Assembly (NCBI RefSeq): GCF_016805305.1
Contig: NZ_JAERQN010000004.1
Span: 310,001-374,000, forward strand
Direction of reading: 5' to 3'
Source: Falsiroseomonas ponticola
GTDB lineage: Bacteria > Pseudomonadota > Alphaproteobacteria > Acetobacterales > Acetobacteraceae
DNA length: 64,000 nucleotides
In this document: positions 39,555-47,259 of the stretch, one piece after another
How positions within the stretch are numbered: position 1 is the first letter of the stretch
Layout of the letters: each line of letters begins with the position of its first letter
Notes under the pieces: model-generated
The model's database searches: none
Seen by the model: the letters and a program-made list of their open reading frames with translations, nothing else
Told to the model about the DNA's origin: nothing
Translations under genes and position numbers: made by a program

Positions 39555-40070
39555 ATGAGCGACGAGGCCCGCCCGGCGCAGGGGCAGATTCCGTACGAAC
39601 GTTGGACCGATGATGCGCTGCGCGAAGTGGTGGCAAGGTCGCTCGACCTGGCGGGCTCCAAGGGCCTGCCCGGCGACCATCATTTCTACCTGACCTTCCG
39701 CACGGACCATCCCGGCACCCGCGTGCCTGGCCACCTCAAGGCCAAGTACCCGCAGGAAATGACGGTGGTGCTGCAGCACCAGTTCGAGGCGCTGGTGGTG
39801 GACCGCGCCGGGGGCTTCTTCTCCGTCCGCCTCTATTTCGGCGGCGTGCCCTCCACGCTGGTGGTGCCCTTCGCGGCGCTGACCGGCTTCGCCGATCCCT
39901 CCGTCCGCTACGGGCTGCGCTTCCAGCCGCAGATGGATGCCATCCCCGCCCCCGCGCCGGAACCCGTGGCCGCCCCCGCGCCGGCCCCCGCCGCCGCCCC
40001 GGCCGCGGTGGAAGCCCCCGCGCAGGTCGTCAGCCTCGACGCCTTCCGCCGCCGCCCGGCGCGGGATTGA
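39555..40070 (+). CDS. sspB: ClpXP adaptor SspB, alphaproteobacterial type
   Basis: The protein has 171 residues from ATG 39555, with AAGGGG upstream. The folded domain (about 10-118) contains [52 protein letters not shown] and [21 protein letters not shown] flexible Ala/Pro linker (130-155) leads to a C-terminal ClpX-docking tail ([14 protein letters not shown]). SspB hands ssrA-tagged proteins to ClpXP. It is encoded directly downstream of ssrA. Confidence 0.93.
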   Translation: MSDEARPAQGQIPYERWTDDALREVVARSLDLAGSKGLPGDHHFYLTFRTDHPGTRVPGHLKAKYPQEMTVVLQHQFEALVVDRAGGFFSVRLYFGGVPSTLVVPFAALTGFADPSVRYGLRFQPQMDAIPAPAPEPVAAPAPAPAAAPAAVEAPAQVVSLDAFRRRPARD

Positions 40071-40173
40071 GGGCACGGCCAGGCCGCCCCGTTGGCGGCC
40101 CGGCCCCGCTGCGCTACCACCCGCGGATCACGTCGCGCGCCCAAGCCCCGGGCGCCGCCCACGGAGACCGCCC

Positions 40174-41847
40174 GTGACCGCACCGCTCGACCTCGACAGC
40201 CCCGTCATCGCGCCGACCCGCCCGGAAGGCTTCCGCTACAGCCCCATGCTGCCGCTGGGCGAGGATGCGACGCCCTACCGCAAGCTCGACATCGCCGGCG
40301 TCTCCACCGCCACCTGCGATGGCAGGACGGTGCTGAAGGTGAAGCCGGAGGCGCTGGAACAGCTGGCCTTCCAGGCGTGCAAGGACGTCTCCCACCTGCT
40401 GCGCCCGGCGCATCTCCAGCAGCTCGCCAATATCCTGAAGGACCCGGAGGCGAGCCCGAATGACCGCTTCGTGGCGCTGGACCTGCTGAAGAACGCCAAC
40501 ATCGCCGCCGGCGGCGTGCTGCCCATGTGCCAGGACACCGGCACCGCCATCGTCTTCGGCAAGAAGGGCCAGCGCGTCTGGGTCGAGGGCGATGAGGAGG
40601 AGGCGCTGAGCTACGGCGTCCACCGCACCTATACCGAGACCAACCTCCGCTATTCCCAGATGGCCCCCCTGACCATGTGGGAGGAGGTGAACACCGGCAA
40701 CAACCTGCCGGTCGAGTTCTCCATCATGGCGCAGCCCGGCGACCACCACGCCGATGAGATGCACCTGATGTTCATCCTCAAGGGCGGCGGATCGGCCAAC
40801 AAGACCTTCCTGTTCCAGCAGACCCGCGCCGTGCTGTCGCGCGACAAGCTGCTGAAGTTCCTGGAAGACAAGATCAAGACGCTCGGCACCAGCGCCTGCC
40901 CGCCCTATCACCTCTCCATCGTCATCGGCGGCACCAGCGCCGAGATGAACCTGAAGACCGTGAAGCTCGCCTCCACCAAGTGGCTGGACGCGCTGCCGAC
41001 CGAGGGTTCCAAGGCCGGCCACGCCTTCCGCGACACGGCCTTCGAGGCCGAGGTCCACAAGCTGACCCAGAACCTCGGCATCGGCGCGCAGTTCGGCGGC
41101 AAGTATTTCTGCCACGACGTCCGCGTGGTGCGCCTGCCGCGGCACGGCGCGTCGCTGCCCATCGGCATCGGCGTCTCCTGCTCCGCCGACCGCCAGATCA
41201 AGGCGAAGATCACGCCGGAGGGCGTGTTCCTGGAGCAGCTCGAGCATGACCCCGCCAGGTACCTGCCGGAGGCGACGGACAGTATCCTCGGCGGCGATGT
41301 GGTCCGCATCGACCTGAACCAGCCGATGAGCGCGATCCGCGCCGAACTGTCGAAGCACCCGGTGAAGACCCGCGTGTCGCTCACCGGCACCGTGGTGGTC
41401 GCCCGCGACATCGCGCATGCGAAGCTGCAGGAGCGGCTGGACCGCGGCGAGGGCCTGCCCGACTACCTGAAGAACCACCCGGTCTATTACGCCGGCCCCG
41501 CCAAGACGCCGACGGGCTACGCCACCGGCAGCTTCGGCCCCACCACGGCCGGGCGCATGGACAGCTATGTCGAGGCCTTCCAGAAGGCCGGTGGTTCGCT
41601 GGTGATGCTGGCCAAGGGCAACCGGTCCAAGGCCGTGCTCAACGCCTGCAAGAGCTATGGCGGCTTCTACCTGGGCTCCGTTGGCGGGCCCGCGGCGCGG
41701 CTGGCGCAGGACTGCATCCGCAAGGTCGAGGTTCTGGAATACCCGGAGCTCGGCATGGAAGCCGTCTGGAAGATCGAGGTCGAGGACTTCCCGGCCTTCA
41801 TCGTCGTCGATGACAAGGGCAACGACTTCTACGAGGGGCTGGAATAG
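40174..41847 (+). CDS. Class I (iron-sulfur) fumarate hydratase
   Basis: The protein has 557 residues from GTG 40174, with GGAG nine bases upstream. It shows the fused alpha and beta domains of class I fumarases. Cluster-binding cysteines are in [20 protein letters not shown] and [14 protein letters not shown]; the C-terminal part contains [13 protein letters not shown]. It interconverts fumarate and malate with a 4Fe-4S cluster that is oxygen-sensitive. A cluster-free class II fumarase is encoded about 3.7 kb away, so the two likely serve different iron or oxygen conditions. Confidence 0.95.
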   Translation: MTAPLDLDSPVIAPTRPEGFRYSPMLPLGEDATPYRKLDIAGVSTATCDGRTVLKVKPEALEQLAFQACKDVSHLLRPAHLQQLANILKDPEASPNDRFVALDLLKNANIAAGGVLPMCQDTGTAIVFGKKGQRVWVEGDEEEALSYGVHRTYTETNLRYSQMAPLTMWEEVNTGNNLPVEFSIMAQPGDHHADEMHLMFILKGGGSANKTFLFQQTRAVLSRDKLLKFLEDKIKTLGTSACPPYHLSIVIGGTSAEMNLKTVKLASTKWLDALPTEGSKAGHAFRDTAFEAEVHKLTQNLGIGAQFGGKYFCHDVRVVRLPRHGASLPIGIGVSCSADRQIKAKITPEGVFLEQLEHDPARYLPEATDSILGGDVVRIDLNQPMSAIRAELSKHPVKTRVSLTGTVVVARDIAHAKLQERLDRGEGLPDYLKNHPVYYAGPAKTPTGYATGSFGPTTAGRMDSYVEAFQKAGGSLVMLAKGNRSKAVLNACKSYGGFYLGSVGGPAARLAQDCIRKVEVLEYPELGMEAVWKIEVEDFPAFIVVDDKGNDFYEGLE

Positions 41848-41851
41848 CGCC

Positions 41852-42103
41852 ATGCTGGAACTGCGCCCGAACTGCGAATGCTGCGGCGCCGACCTGCCGC
41901 CGGATTCCGACCGGGCGCTGATCTGCTCCTTCGAATGCACCTGGTGCCGGGACTGCGCGGCCACGCGCCTGCCCGGCGGTTTGTGCCCGAATTGCGGGGG
42001 GAACCTCGTCCCCCGCCCGATCCGCCCGGCGGGCAAGCTGGAGCGTTTCCCCGCCAGCACGGTGCGGAAGCGGAGCACGCTGCCGGCCTGCACGGGGGGC
42101 TGA
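41852..42103 (+). CDS. DUF1272 zinc-finger-like protein
   Basis: The product has 83 residues from ATG 41852, four bases after the fumarase stop. Cysteines in CECCG, CSFECTWCRDCA and CPNCGG make the DUF1272 pattern, probably binding zinc. The last 20 residues are basic. The role is unknown; co-transcription with the fumarase is likely. Confidence 0.85.
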   Translation: MLELRPNCECCGADLPPDSDRALICSFECTWCRDCAATRLPGGLCPNCGGNLVPRPIRPAGKLERFPASTVRKRSTLPACTGG

Positions 42104-42451
42104 TCAGCCCGCCTTGCGCTCCCGCTGCGTGCCGACCCATTCACGCAGCGCGGCATTGATGCGGGTCTGGTAGCCCTTCCCACCGGCCTCGAAGAAGTCG
42201 ATGAGGTCAGCATCCAGCCGCAGCGTGATCTGGCGCTTCACCGGCCGGTACATCCCGCCCCGCACCGCATCGCTCCAGTCCAGCACTTCCGGGATGTCGG
42301 AGGTGTCGATCGTCTCGTCCGGCATGGCCGCCAGTTCGCGCAGATGAGCCTCCATCTCAGGCGTCATCGGCGCTGAACTTCCCAGCGTGATACGCACGTC
42401 GCTCTCGGGGTGTCGCTCGTCTGGCTGATATGATCCGGACTTCTTCGTCAT
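42104..42451 (-). CDS. brnA: BrnA-type antitoxin
   Basis: The product has 115 residues from ATG 42451. The BrnA core is IDTSDIPEVLDWSDAV, YRPVKRQITLRLDADLIDFFE and GKGYQTRINAALREWV, a C-terminal ribbon-helix-helix that binds DNA. From ATG 42451 it overlaps brnT by 95 bases; an internal ATG at 42367 would give 87 residues and an 11-base overlap, closer to the usual arrangement. It should neutralise BrnT and repress the pair. Confidence 0.88.
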   Translation of the reverse strand: MTKKSGSYQPDERHPESDVRITLGSSAPMTPEMEAHLRELAAMPDETIDTSDIPEVLDWSDAVRGGMYRPVKRQITLRLDADLIDFFEAGGKGYQTRINAALREWVGTQRERKAG

Positions 42452-42662
42452 CGCCGCTCACCCATTGCGCGTGTACGACCAGGAGAACCAGCGGATTTGC
42501 ACTGCTCGGCATGCCGATCGTCTGCCACCGCTGCTCATGGCGTGTGTCGTCCAGGCGCGTCCTGTGCGATGGGTCGTCGAAGACCCGGATTGCTGCCTCG
42601 AACCTGACACCATGCTTGCGCAGGTTGTCGGCGGCTTTCCATTCATCCCAGGAGAAACGCAT
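42357..42662 (-). CDS. brnT: BrnT-type ribonuclease toxin
   Basis: The product has 101 residues from ATG 42662. It opens MRFSWDEWKAADNLRKHGVRF and contains FDDPSHRTRLDD and EVRIISARRATPRERRAYH, the full BrnT pattern, including the basic C-terminal residues of the RelE-like fold. BrnT cleaves RNA and slows growth under stress. The antitoxin gene follows with a large overlap. Confidence 0.9.
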   Translation of the reverse strand: MRFSWDEWKAADNLRKHGVRFEAAIRVFDDPSHRTRLDDTRHEQRWQTIGMPSSANPLVLLVVHAQWVSGDDEEVRIISARRATPRERRAYHAGKFSADDA

Positions 42663-42682
42663 GGATTGCTCACCTACGAAAA

Positions 42683-42692
42683 TGTAGTTACA
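42683..42692 (-). promoter_or_regulatory. Candidate BrnA operator upstream of brnT
   Basis: TGTAACTACA (minus strand) is an inverted repeat TGTA-AC-TACA, 21-30 bases before the brnT start in a short AT-rich patch. Ribbon-helix-helix antitoxins bind such palindromes. A match by position and symmetry only. Confidence 0.35.
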
Positions 42693-42714
42693 ATGAGGCC
42701 ATCCATCAACCCCC

Positions 42715-44262
42715 TCACCTTGGCCTGATCTCCACCGCCAGCACCTCCTCATCCGCCCGCGCCTTCGTCACCAGGTTCGCGCTGCCCGCATGGGCGGAGT
42801 GCACCAGTCCGACGCCGATGATCAGCGCCTCATCCACCGTCCGCTGCACCAGCGCCCGCAGCAGCCGGTTGCGCTCCGCATCGTCCAGCGTGGCCCGCGC
42901 CCGCGCGATCTCGGCATCCACCGCCGGCACGCCGTAGCCCGTGAAGTTCAGCGTGCCCAACCCCGGCACCGTCCCGTTGGTGTGGATCTGGGAACTCAGC
43001 AGGTAGGACGTCTCCCCGGTCAGGGACCCGAAGACGGTCACGAAGACCCCGTATTCCCGCCGGTTGCGCCGGGTCAGGAAGGTCGCCTGCGGCACCACCT
43101 CCACCGTCGTGCGGATGCCGATGCGGGTCCAGGCGGCCGCGATCGCCTGGCAGATGCGCGGCACGCGCGCCGGGGAGCAGAACAGGTTCAGCCCGAAGCC
43201 CTGCCCCCAGCCCGCCTCCGCCAGCAGGGCGCGGGCGGCGTTGAGGTCGGCCGCCGGCAGGGCGCGGTCCGGGATGGCGCCGAAGACGAAGGGCGGCACG
43301 GGCTGGTCGGTCGGCTCCGCATAGCCTTCCATGATCTGGCGCGCGATGCCGTCCCGGTTCAGCGCCAGCGACATGGCGCGGCGGACGCGCACGTCCCGCA
43401 TCGGGTTCTGGCCGCCGGCCTCCACGCCGGGCGGGCTGGCCCGCTCCACATCCGGGTAGATGTTCACGGCGTAGATGGACGGGCTGGTGAACAGCGCCAC
43501 GCGGCGATCGGCCGCGAGCCGCCCCGCATCCTGCAGCGGCACGTTGTTGATGAAGTCCACGTCGCCCGCCAGCAGGGCCGCGACGCGCGCCGGGTCGTTC
43601 GGGATCGGCGTCAGCACCGCCGTCTCCCACGGCACGCGCCCGCCCCACCATTCCTCGTTCCGCCGCAGCACCAGCGGCGCGTTGGTGGACCACGACCCCA
43701 GCTTGAACGGCCCCGTCCCGATCGCCGCCTGGCCGCTGTTGAATTCCGGATTGCCGAGCCCCGCCACGGCGCGCGGCACGATGAAGATCTGCGTCAAATT
43801 GGTGGGCAGGATCGGCAGCGGGCCGGAGGTGCGGATGCGGAAGACCAGGTCGTCCACCACCTCCACCCCCGTCACCCCGGACAGGTAGATGGAATAGGGG
43901 TTCGGGTTGCCCGGCACATTCGGCACCCGCTGGAAGCTGGCCGCGATATCGGCGGAGGTCAGCGGGCTGCCGTCATGGAAGCGCACGCCGGGGCGCAGCC
44001 TGAACTCCCAGGTGGTGTCGTCCACCACCCGCCAGGATTCCGCCAGGCCCGGGCGCAGCGCCATCTGGTCGTCGCGCATGACCAGCGTCTCGTAGATGTT
44101 CCGCAGCGCCCCGGTATTGGCCAGGTTGAGCAGCCAATGGGGATCCAGCGTGCTCGGCGGCGCCTGCATGCCGATCCGCAGCGTCTGCGCCGCGGCCGGC
44201 GGGGCCAGCGGGACGGCAAGCGCGAGTGACAGCCCGAAGGCCAGCCTTGTGACGAACCCCAT
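42715..44262 (-). CDS. Periplasmic substrate-binding protein, family 5 (peptide/nickel type)
   Basis: The protein has 515 residues. A signal peptide (about 1-26) is followed by the SBP_bac_5 pattern: IYETLVMRDDQMALRPGLAESW, RPGVRFHDGSPLTSADIAASF, DPARVAALLAGDVDFINN and VRRAMSLALNRDGIA. Such proteins feed dipeptides, glutathione, opines or related solutes to a DppBCDF-like importer. No permease or ATPase gene is nearby, so it is an orphan. Its upstream gap is shared with a divergent RidA gene. Confidence 0.92.
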   Translation of the reverse strand: MGFVTRLAFGLSLALAVPLAPPAAAQTLRIGMQAPPSTLDPHWLLNLANTGALRNIYETLVMRDDQMALRPGLAESWRVVDDTTWEFRLRPGVRFHDGSPLTSADIAASFQRVPNVPGNPNPYSIYLSGVTGVEVVDDLVFRIRTSGPLPILPTNLTQIFIVPRAVAGLGNPEFNSGQAAIGTGPFKLGSWSTNAPLVLRRNEEWWGGRVPWETAVLTPIPNDPARVAALLAGDVDFINNVPLQDAGRLAADRRVALFTSPSIYAVNIYPDVERASPPGVEAGGQNPMRDVRVRRAMSLALNRDGIARQIMEGYAEPTDQPVPPFVFGAIPDRALPAADLNAARALLAEAGWGQGFGLNLFCSPARVPRICQAIAAAWTRIGIRTTVEVVPQATFLTRRNRREYGVFVTVFGSLTGETSYLLSSQIHTNGTVPGLGTLNFTGYGVPAVDAEIARARATLDDAERNRLLRALVQRTVDEALIIGVGLVHSAHAGSANLVTKARADEEVLAVEIRPR

Positions 44263-44623
44263 GCAGCCCGATCCCCTCTTGTCCCGTCCGGGGCGTCAGA
44301 GTGCCACCCGCGGCGGCGCCGGGGCCAGGGGCAAGGCCCGCGAAAACGGTGGCGCCGGGCGCCGTGTTGCTGCTATGTTCTGTTCGCCACTGGCCCAGCC
44401 ATGCCCCAGGCACCCCGGCGGCACCCCCGTGAATCGTGACTAAAGAGGCATAAACGGCATAATCGGCTAAATCCCCTAAATGCCTTTAGTGGCGCCCGCG
44501 CAACACCCTGGCACAACCGGTGGCTGCAAGTTGGTGGGTGGCGGCGGCGCCGGCCCTTCCGGCCGGCCCGTCCCTGCGATATGGCTTCCGCCACCAGCAC
44601 CTCCCCCGGGAACCCGTCAGCCC
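44263..44623. other. Divergent promoter region between the binding protein and RidA genes
   Basis: No gene is evident. A sharply AT-rich 60-base block (about 44430-44490) stands out and is listed separately as a repeat. The rest is G+C-rich. The region should contain promoters for both flanking genes. Confidence 0.55.
44440..44489. repeat. AT-rich imperfect palindrome with period-9 repeats
   Basis: CTAAAGAGGCAT at 44440 is mirrored by ATGCCTTTAG at 44480-44489, with a two-base insertion in one arm. Between and including the arms, four nine-base units follow each other: GGCATAAAC, GGCATAATC, GGCTAAATC and CCCTAAATG. The block lies between divergent promoters and looks like an operator or a structured leader. 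Confidence 0.5.
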
Positions 44624-45022
44624 ATGGCCCGCCTCCGCTTCTCCTCCGGGAGCCGATTCGAGGAAGAGATCGGCTATTCCCGTGCCGTCATCGACGGCGA
44701 CTGGATCTTCGTCTCCGGCACCACCGGCTTCGACTACGCGACGATGACGATCGAACCCGGCGTGATCGAGCAATGCGACCAGGCCTTCCGCAACATCGAA
44801 GCGGCGCTGCGCCAGGCGAATGGCCGGATGGACGATATCGTGCGCGCCAACTTCATCCTGCCGGACCGCGCGGATTGGCCGCCCTGCTGGCCCGTGGTGA
44901 AGAAGTGGCTCGGCCGGGTGCGCCCGGCCTCCACCATGATCGTCGCCGGGCTGCAGGCGCCGGAGATGCGGATCGAGATCGAAGTGACGGCCCGGCTGCG
45001 GCGCCGCGAAGGGGACAAGTAG
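44624..45022 (+). CDS. RidA/YjgF-family protein
   Basis: The product has 132 residues from ATG 44624. It contains GYSRAVIDGDWIFVSGTTGFD, QCDQAFRNIEAALRQANG and RPASTMIVAGLQAPEMRIEIE. The Arg before the C-terminal PAS motif, which binds the carboxylate in RidA, is present (VRPAS). Members deaminate reactive imines or enamines such as 2-aminoacrylate. Followed one base later by a VOC-family gene. Confidence 0.93.
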   Translation: MARLRFSSGSRFEEEIGYSRAVIDGDWIFVSGTTGFDYATMTIEPGVIEQCDQAFRNIEAALRQANGRMDDIVRANFILPDRADWPPCWPVVKKWLGRVRPASTMIVAGLQAPEMRIEIEVTARLRRREGDK

Positions 45023-45023
45023 C

Positions 45024-45434
45024 ATGCGCTTCGCCGTGGACCGCCTGGACCACCTGGTCATCACCTGCCGCGACGTGGAAACCAGCGCCGGCTGGTACCA
45101 GCGCGTGCTGGGCATGGAGCGGGAGGAATTCGGCGAACAGCGCCGCACCGCGCTGCGCTTCGGCGGCCAGAAGCTGAACCTCCGCCCGAAGGAGGCGACG
45201 CAGCAGGCCTGGTTCTCCTCCGTCGTCGCGGAACCCGGCACGCAGGACCTCTGCTTCGTCGTCACCGTGGATGCCGACGACATCGTCAGCCACCTGCGCG
45301 GCTGCGGCGTGCAGGTGGAACTGGGCCCGGTGCCGAAGCAGGGCGCGCTCGGCCCCATGACCTCCGTCTATTGCCGCGACCCCGATGGCAACCTGATCGA
45401 GGTGGCGACCTATGGCGACCGCTTCCCGGAATAG
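45024..45434 (+). CDS. VOC (glyoxalase-type) superfamily protein
   Basis: The product has 136 residues. It is a single VOC domain: DHLVITCRDVETSAGWYQRVLGM at the start, DLCFVVTVDADDIVSHLRG in the middle, and SVYCRDPDGNLIEVATYG at the end; His10 and the final Glu are likely metal ligands. Relatives include glyoxalases, dioxygenases and fosfomycin-resistance proteins; the substrate is not apparent. Probably co-transcribed with the RidA gene. Confidence 0.93.
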   Translation: MRFAVDRLDHLVITCRDVETSAGWYQRVLGMEREEFGEQRRTALRFGGQKLNLRPKEATQQAWFSSVVAEPGTQDLCFVVTVDADDIVSHLRGCGVQVELGPVPKQGALGPMTSVYCRDPDGNLIEVATYGDRFPE

Positions 45435-45504
45435 CGACCATCGGCAAGCGTGATGGGCGGCCGCCCCGGCGGCTGCCTATCTGGCGGGACGGAGGGTCCC
45501 AACC

Positions 45505-46935
45505 ATGACCGACGCTACCCGCACCGAGACCACGCGCACCGAGACGGACAGCCTCGGCACCATCGACATCCCGGCCGACCGCCTCTGGGGCCCGCAGACG
45601 GAACGCGCGCGGCGCCTGTTCCGCATCGGGACGGAACGCTTCCCGCCGGGGCTGATCCGCGCCGTCGGGCTGCAGAAGCAGGCGGCGGCGGAAGCCAATG
45701 CCAGGCTCGGCGAGCTGCCCGCCGACATCGCCGCCGCCATCGCCGCCGCGGCGGCGGAAGTGGCGGAAGGCCGCCACGATGCCGAATTCCCGCTGCCGGT
45801 CTGGCAGACGGGCTCCGGCACCCAGACCAACATGAACGCCAACGAGGTCATCTCGAACCTCGCCAACCGCGCCCTCGGCCAGCCCCTCGGCAGCCGCAGG
45901 CCGGTGCATCCGAATGACCATGTGAATCGCGGCCAGTCCTCCAACGACAGCTTCCCGACCGTCATGCATGTGGCGGCGGCGGAAGCGGTCTCCCGCCGCC
46001 TCATCCCGGCGCTCGGCGTGCTGCTGGCCAGCCTGTCGCGCCGCGCGCGCGAATGGGACGCCATCGTGAAGATCGGCCGCACCCACATGATGGATGCGGT
46101 GCCCGTCACCCTCGGCCAGGAAGCGGCCGCCTGGGCGCGGCAGGTGGAACACGGCATCGCGCGGCTGCAGGATGCGCTGCCGCGCGTGCTGGAACTCGCC
46201 CAGGGCGGCACCGCCGCCGGCACCGGCCTCAACCGCCACAAGGATTTCCCGCGGGTCTTCGCCGCGATCCTGGCGGAGCGCACCGGCCTGCCCTTCCGCC
46301 CCAACCCCAACCCCTTCGAGGGCATGGGCGCGCATGACGCGCTGGTGGAGCTGTCGGGCGCGATGAACACCATCGCCGTCTCGCTCAACAAGATCGGCAA
46401 CGATGTCCGCCTGCTCGGCAGCGGTCCCCGCGCCGGCTTCGCGGAACTCGTCATCCCCGCCGATGGCCTGTCCAGCAGCATCATGCCCGGCAAGACCAAC
46501 CCGACGCAGTCGGAGGCGCTGACCATGGTCGCCGCCCAGGTCATGGGCAACCACGTCGCCATCACCATCGGCGCGGCGCAGGGGCACCTGGAGCTGAACG
46601 TCTTCAAGCCCCTCATCATCCACAACGTCCTGCAATCCGCGGGGCTGCTGGCGGATGCGGCGGAAAGCTTCGCGGCCAACATGATCGACAAGCTGGCGCC
46701 CAACCACGCCCGCATCGCCGACAACCTGGCGAAGTCGCTCATGCTGGTGACGGCGCTCAACCCGCGCATCGGCTACGACAAGGCCGTCGCCATCGCGAAG
46801 CTGGCGCTGGCGGAGGACATCACCCTGAAGACCGCCGCCGCGCGGCTCGGCCATGTGAGCGAGGCCGATTTCGACCGCTGGGTGGTGCCGGCGGAGATGG
46901 TGCATCCCGGCACCACGCTGGATGGCGGTGGATGA
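45505..46935 (+). CDS. fumC: Class II fumarate hydratase
   Basis: The protein has 476 residues from ATG 45505 with GGAGGG upstream. Substrate-site motifs are SGTQTNMNANEVI, NDHVNRGQSSNDSFPT, KIGRTHMMDAVPVTLGQE and the superfamily loop SSSIMPGKTNPTQSEALT (near residue 325). The usual MPGKVNPTQ is MPGKTNPTQ here. It is a cluster-free tetrameric fumarase of the citric acid cycle. Its stop overlaps the next start (ATGA). Confidence 0.96.
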   Translation: MTDATRTETTRTETDSLGTIDIPADRLWGPQTERARRLFRIGTERFPPGLIRAVGLQKQAAAEANARLGELPADIAAAIAAAAAEVAEGRHDAEFPLPVWQTGSGTQTNMNANEVISNLANRALGQPLGSRRPVHPNDHVNRGQSSNDSFPTVMHVAAAEAVSRRLIPALGVLLASLSRRAREWDAIVKIGRTHMMDAVPVTLGQEAAAWARQVEHGIARLQDALPRVLELAQGGTAAGTGLNRHKDFPRVFAAILAERTGLPFRPNPNPFEGMGAHDALVELSGAMNTIAVSLNKIGNDVRLLGSGPRAGFAELVIPADGLSSSIMPGKTNPTQSEALTMVAAQVMGNHVAITIGAAQGHLELNVFKPLIIHNVLQSAGLLADAAESFAANMIDKLAPNHARIADNLAKSLMLVTALNPRIGYDKAVAIAKLALAEDITLKTAAARLGHVSEADFDRWVVPAEMVHPGTTLDGGG

Positions 46936-47210
46936 GCGGGGGCGAGGGCCATCTGCGCAAGCGGTCCTTCCGCCTGGCCGGCCACCGCACCTCCGTCGCG
47001 CTGGAACCCGCCTTCTGGTCGGCGCTGGAAGCGATGGCGGCCGGGCGCGGCACCAGCCTCGCGGGGCTGGTCGCCGCCATCGATGCCGGGCGCACCGACC
47101 TCGCCATCCCGCTCTCCAGCGCGCTGCGGGTGGAAGCGCTGCGCGCCGCCTGTCAGGGGGGCATGACAGCGATGGTTGACAGCGATCCGGCCCCGTTAAG
47201 GTCCGCTTAA
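46932..47210 (+). CDS. Ribbon-helix-helix (RHH_4) DNA-binding protein
   Basis: The product has 92 residues. LRKRSFRLAGHRTSVALEPAFW is the ribbon and first helix; GTSLAGLVAAIDAGR the second. It matches the RHH_4 group common downstream of fumC in alphaproteobacteria. Overlaps fumC by four bases. DNA target unknown. Confidence 0.88.
   Translation: MSGGEGHLRKRSFRLAGHRTSVALEPAFWSALEAMAAGRGTSLAGLVAAIDAGRTDLAIPLSSALRVEALRAACQGGMTAMVDSDPAPLRSA
47196..47210 (+). promoter_or_regulatory. CtrA-type binding site before the PAS chemoreceptor gene
   Basis: TTAA (47196-47199) and TTAA (47207-47210) are separated by exactly seven bases, matching TTAA-N7-TTAA. TTAA is rare in this G+C-rich sequence. The site is 50 bases before ATG 47260 and overlaps the end of the RHH gene. 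Confidence 0.55.
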
Positions 47211-47259
47211 TCCCGCCGGCTGAGACTATCGCCCACGCATTGGATGATCGGCTGGGCTG

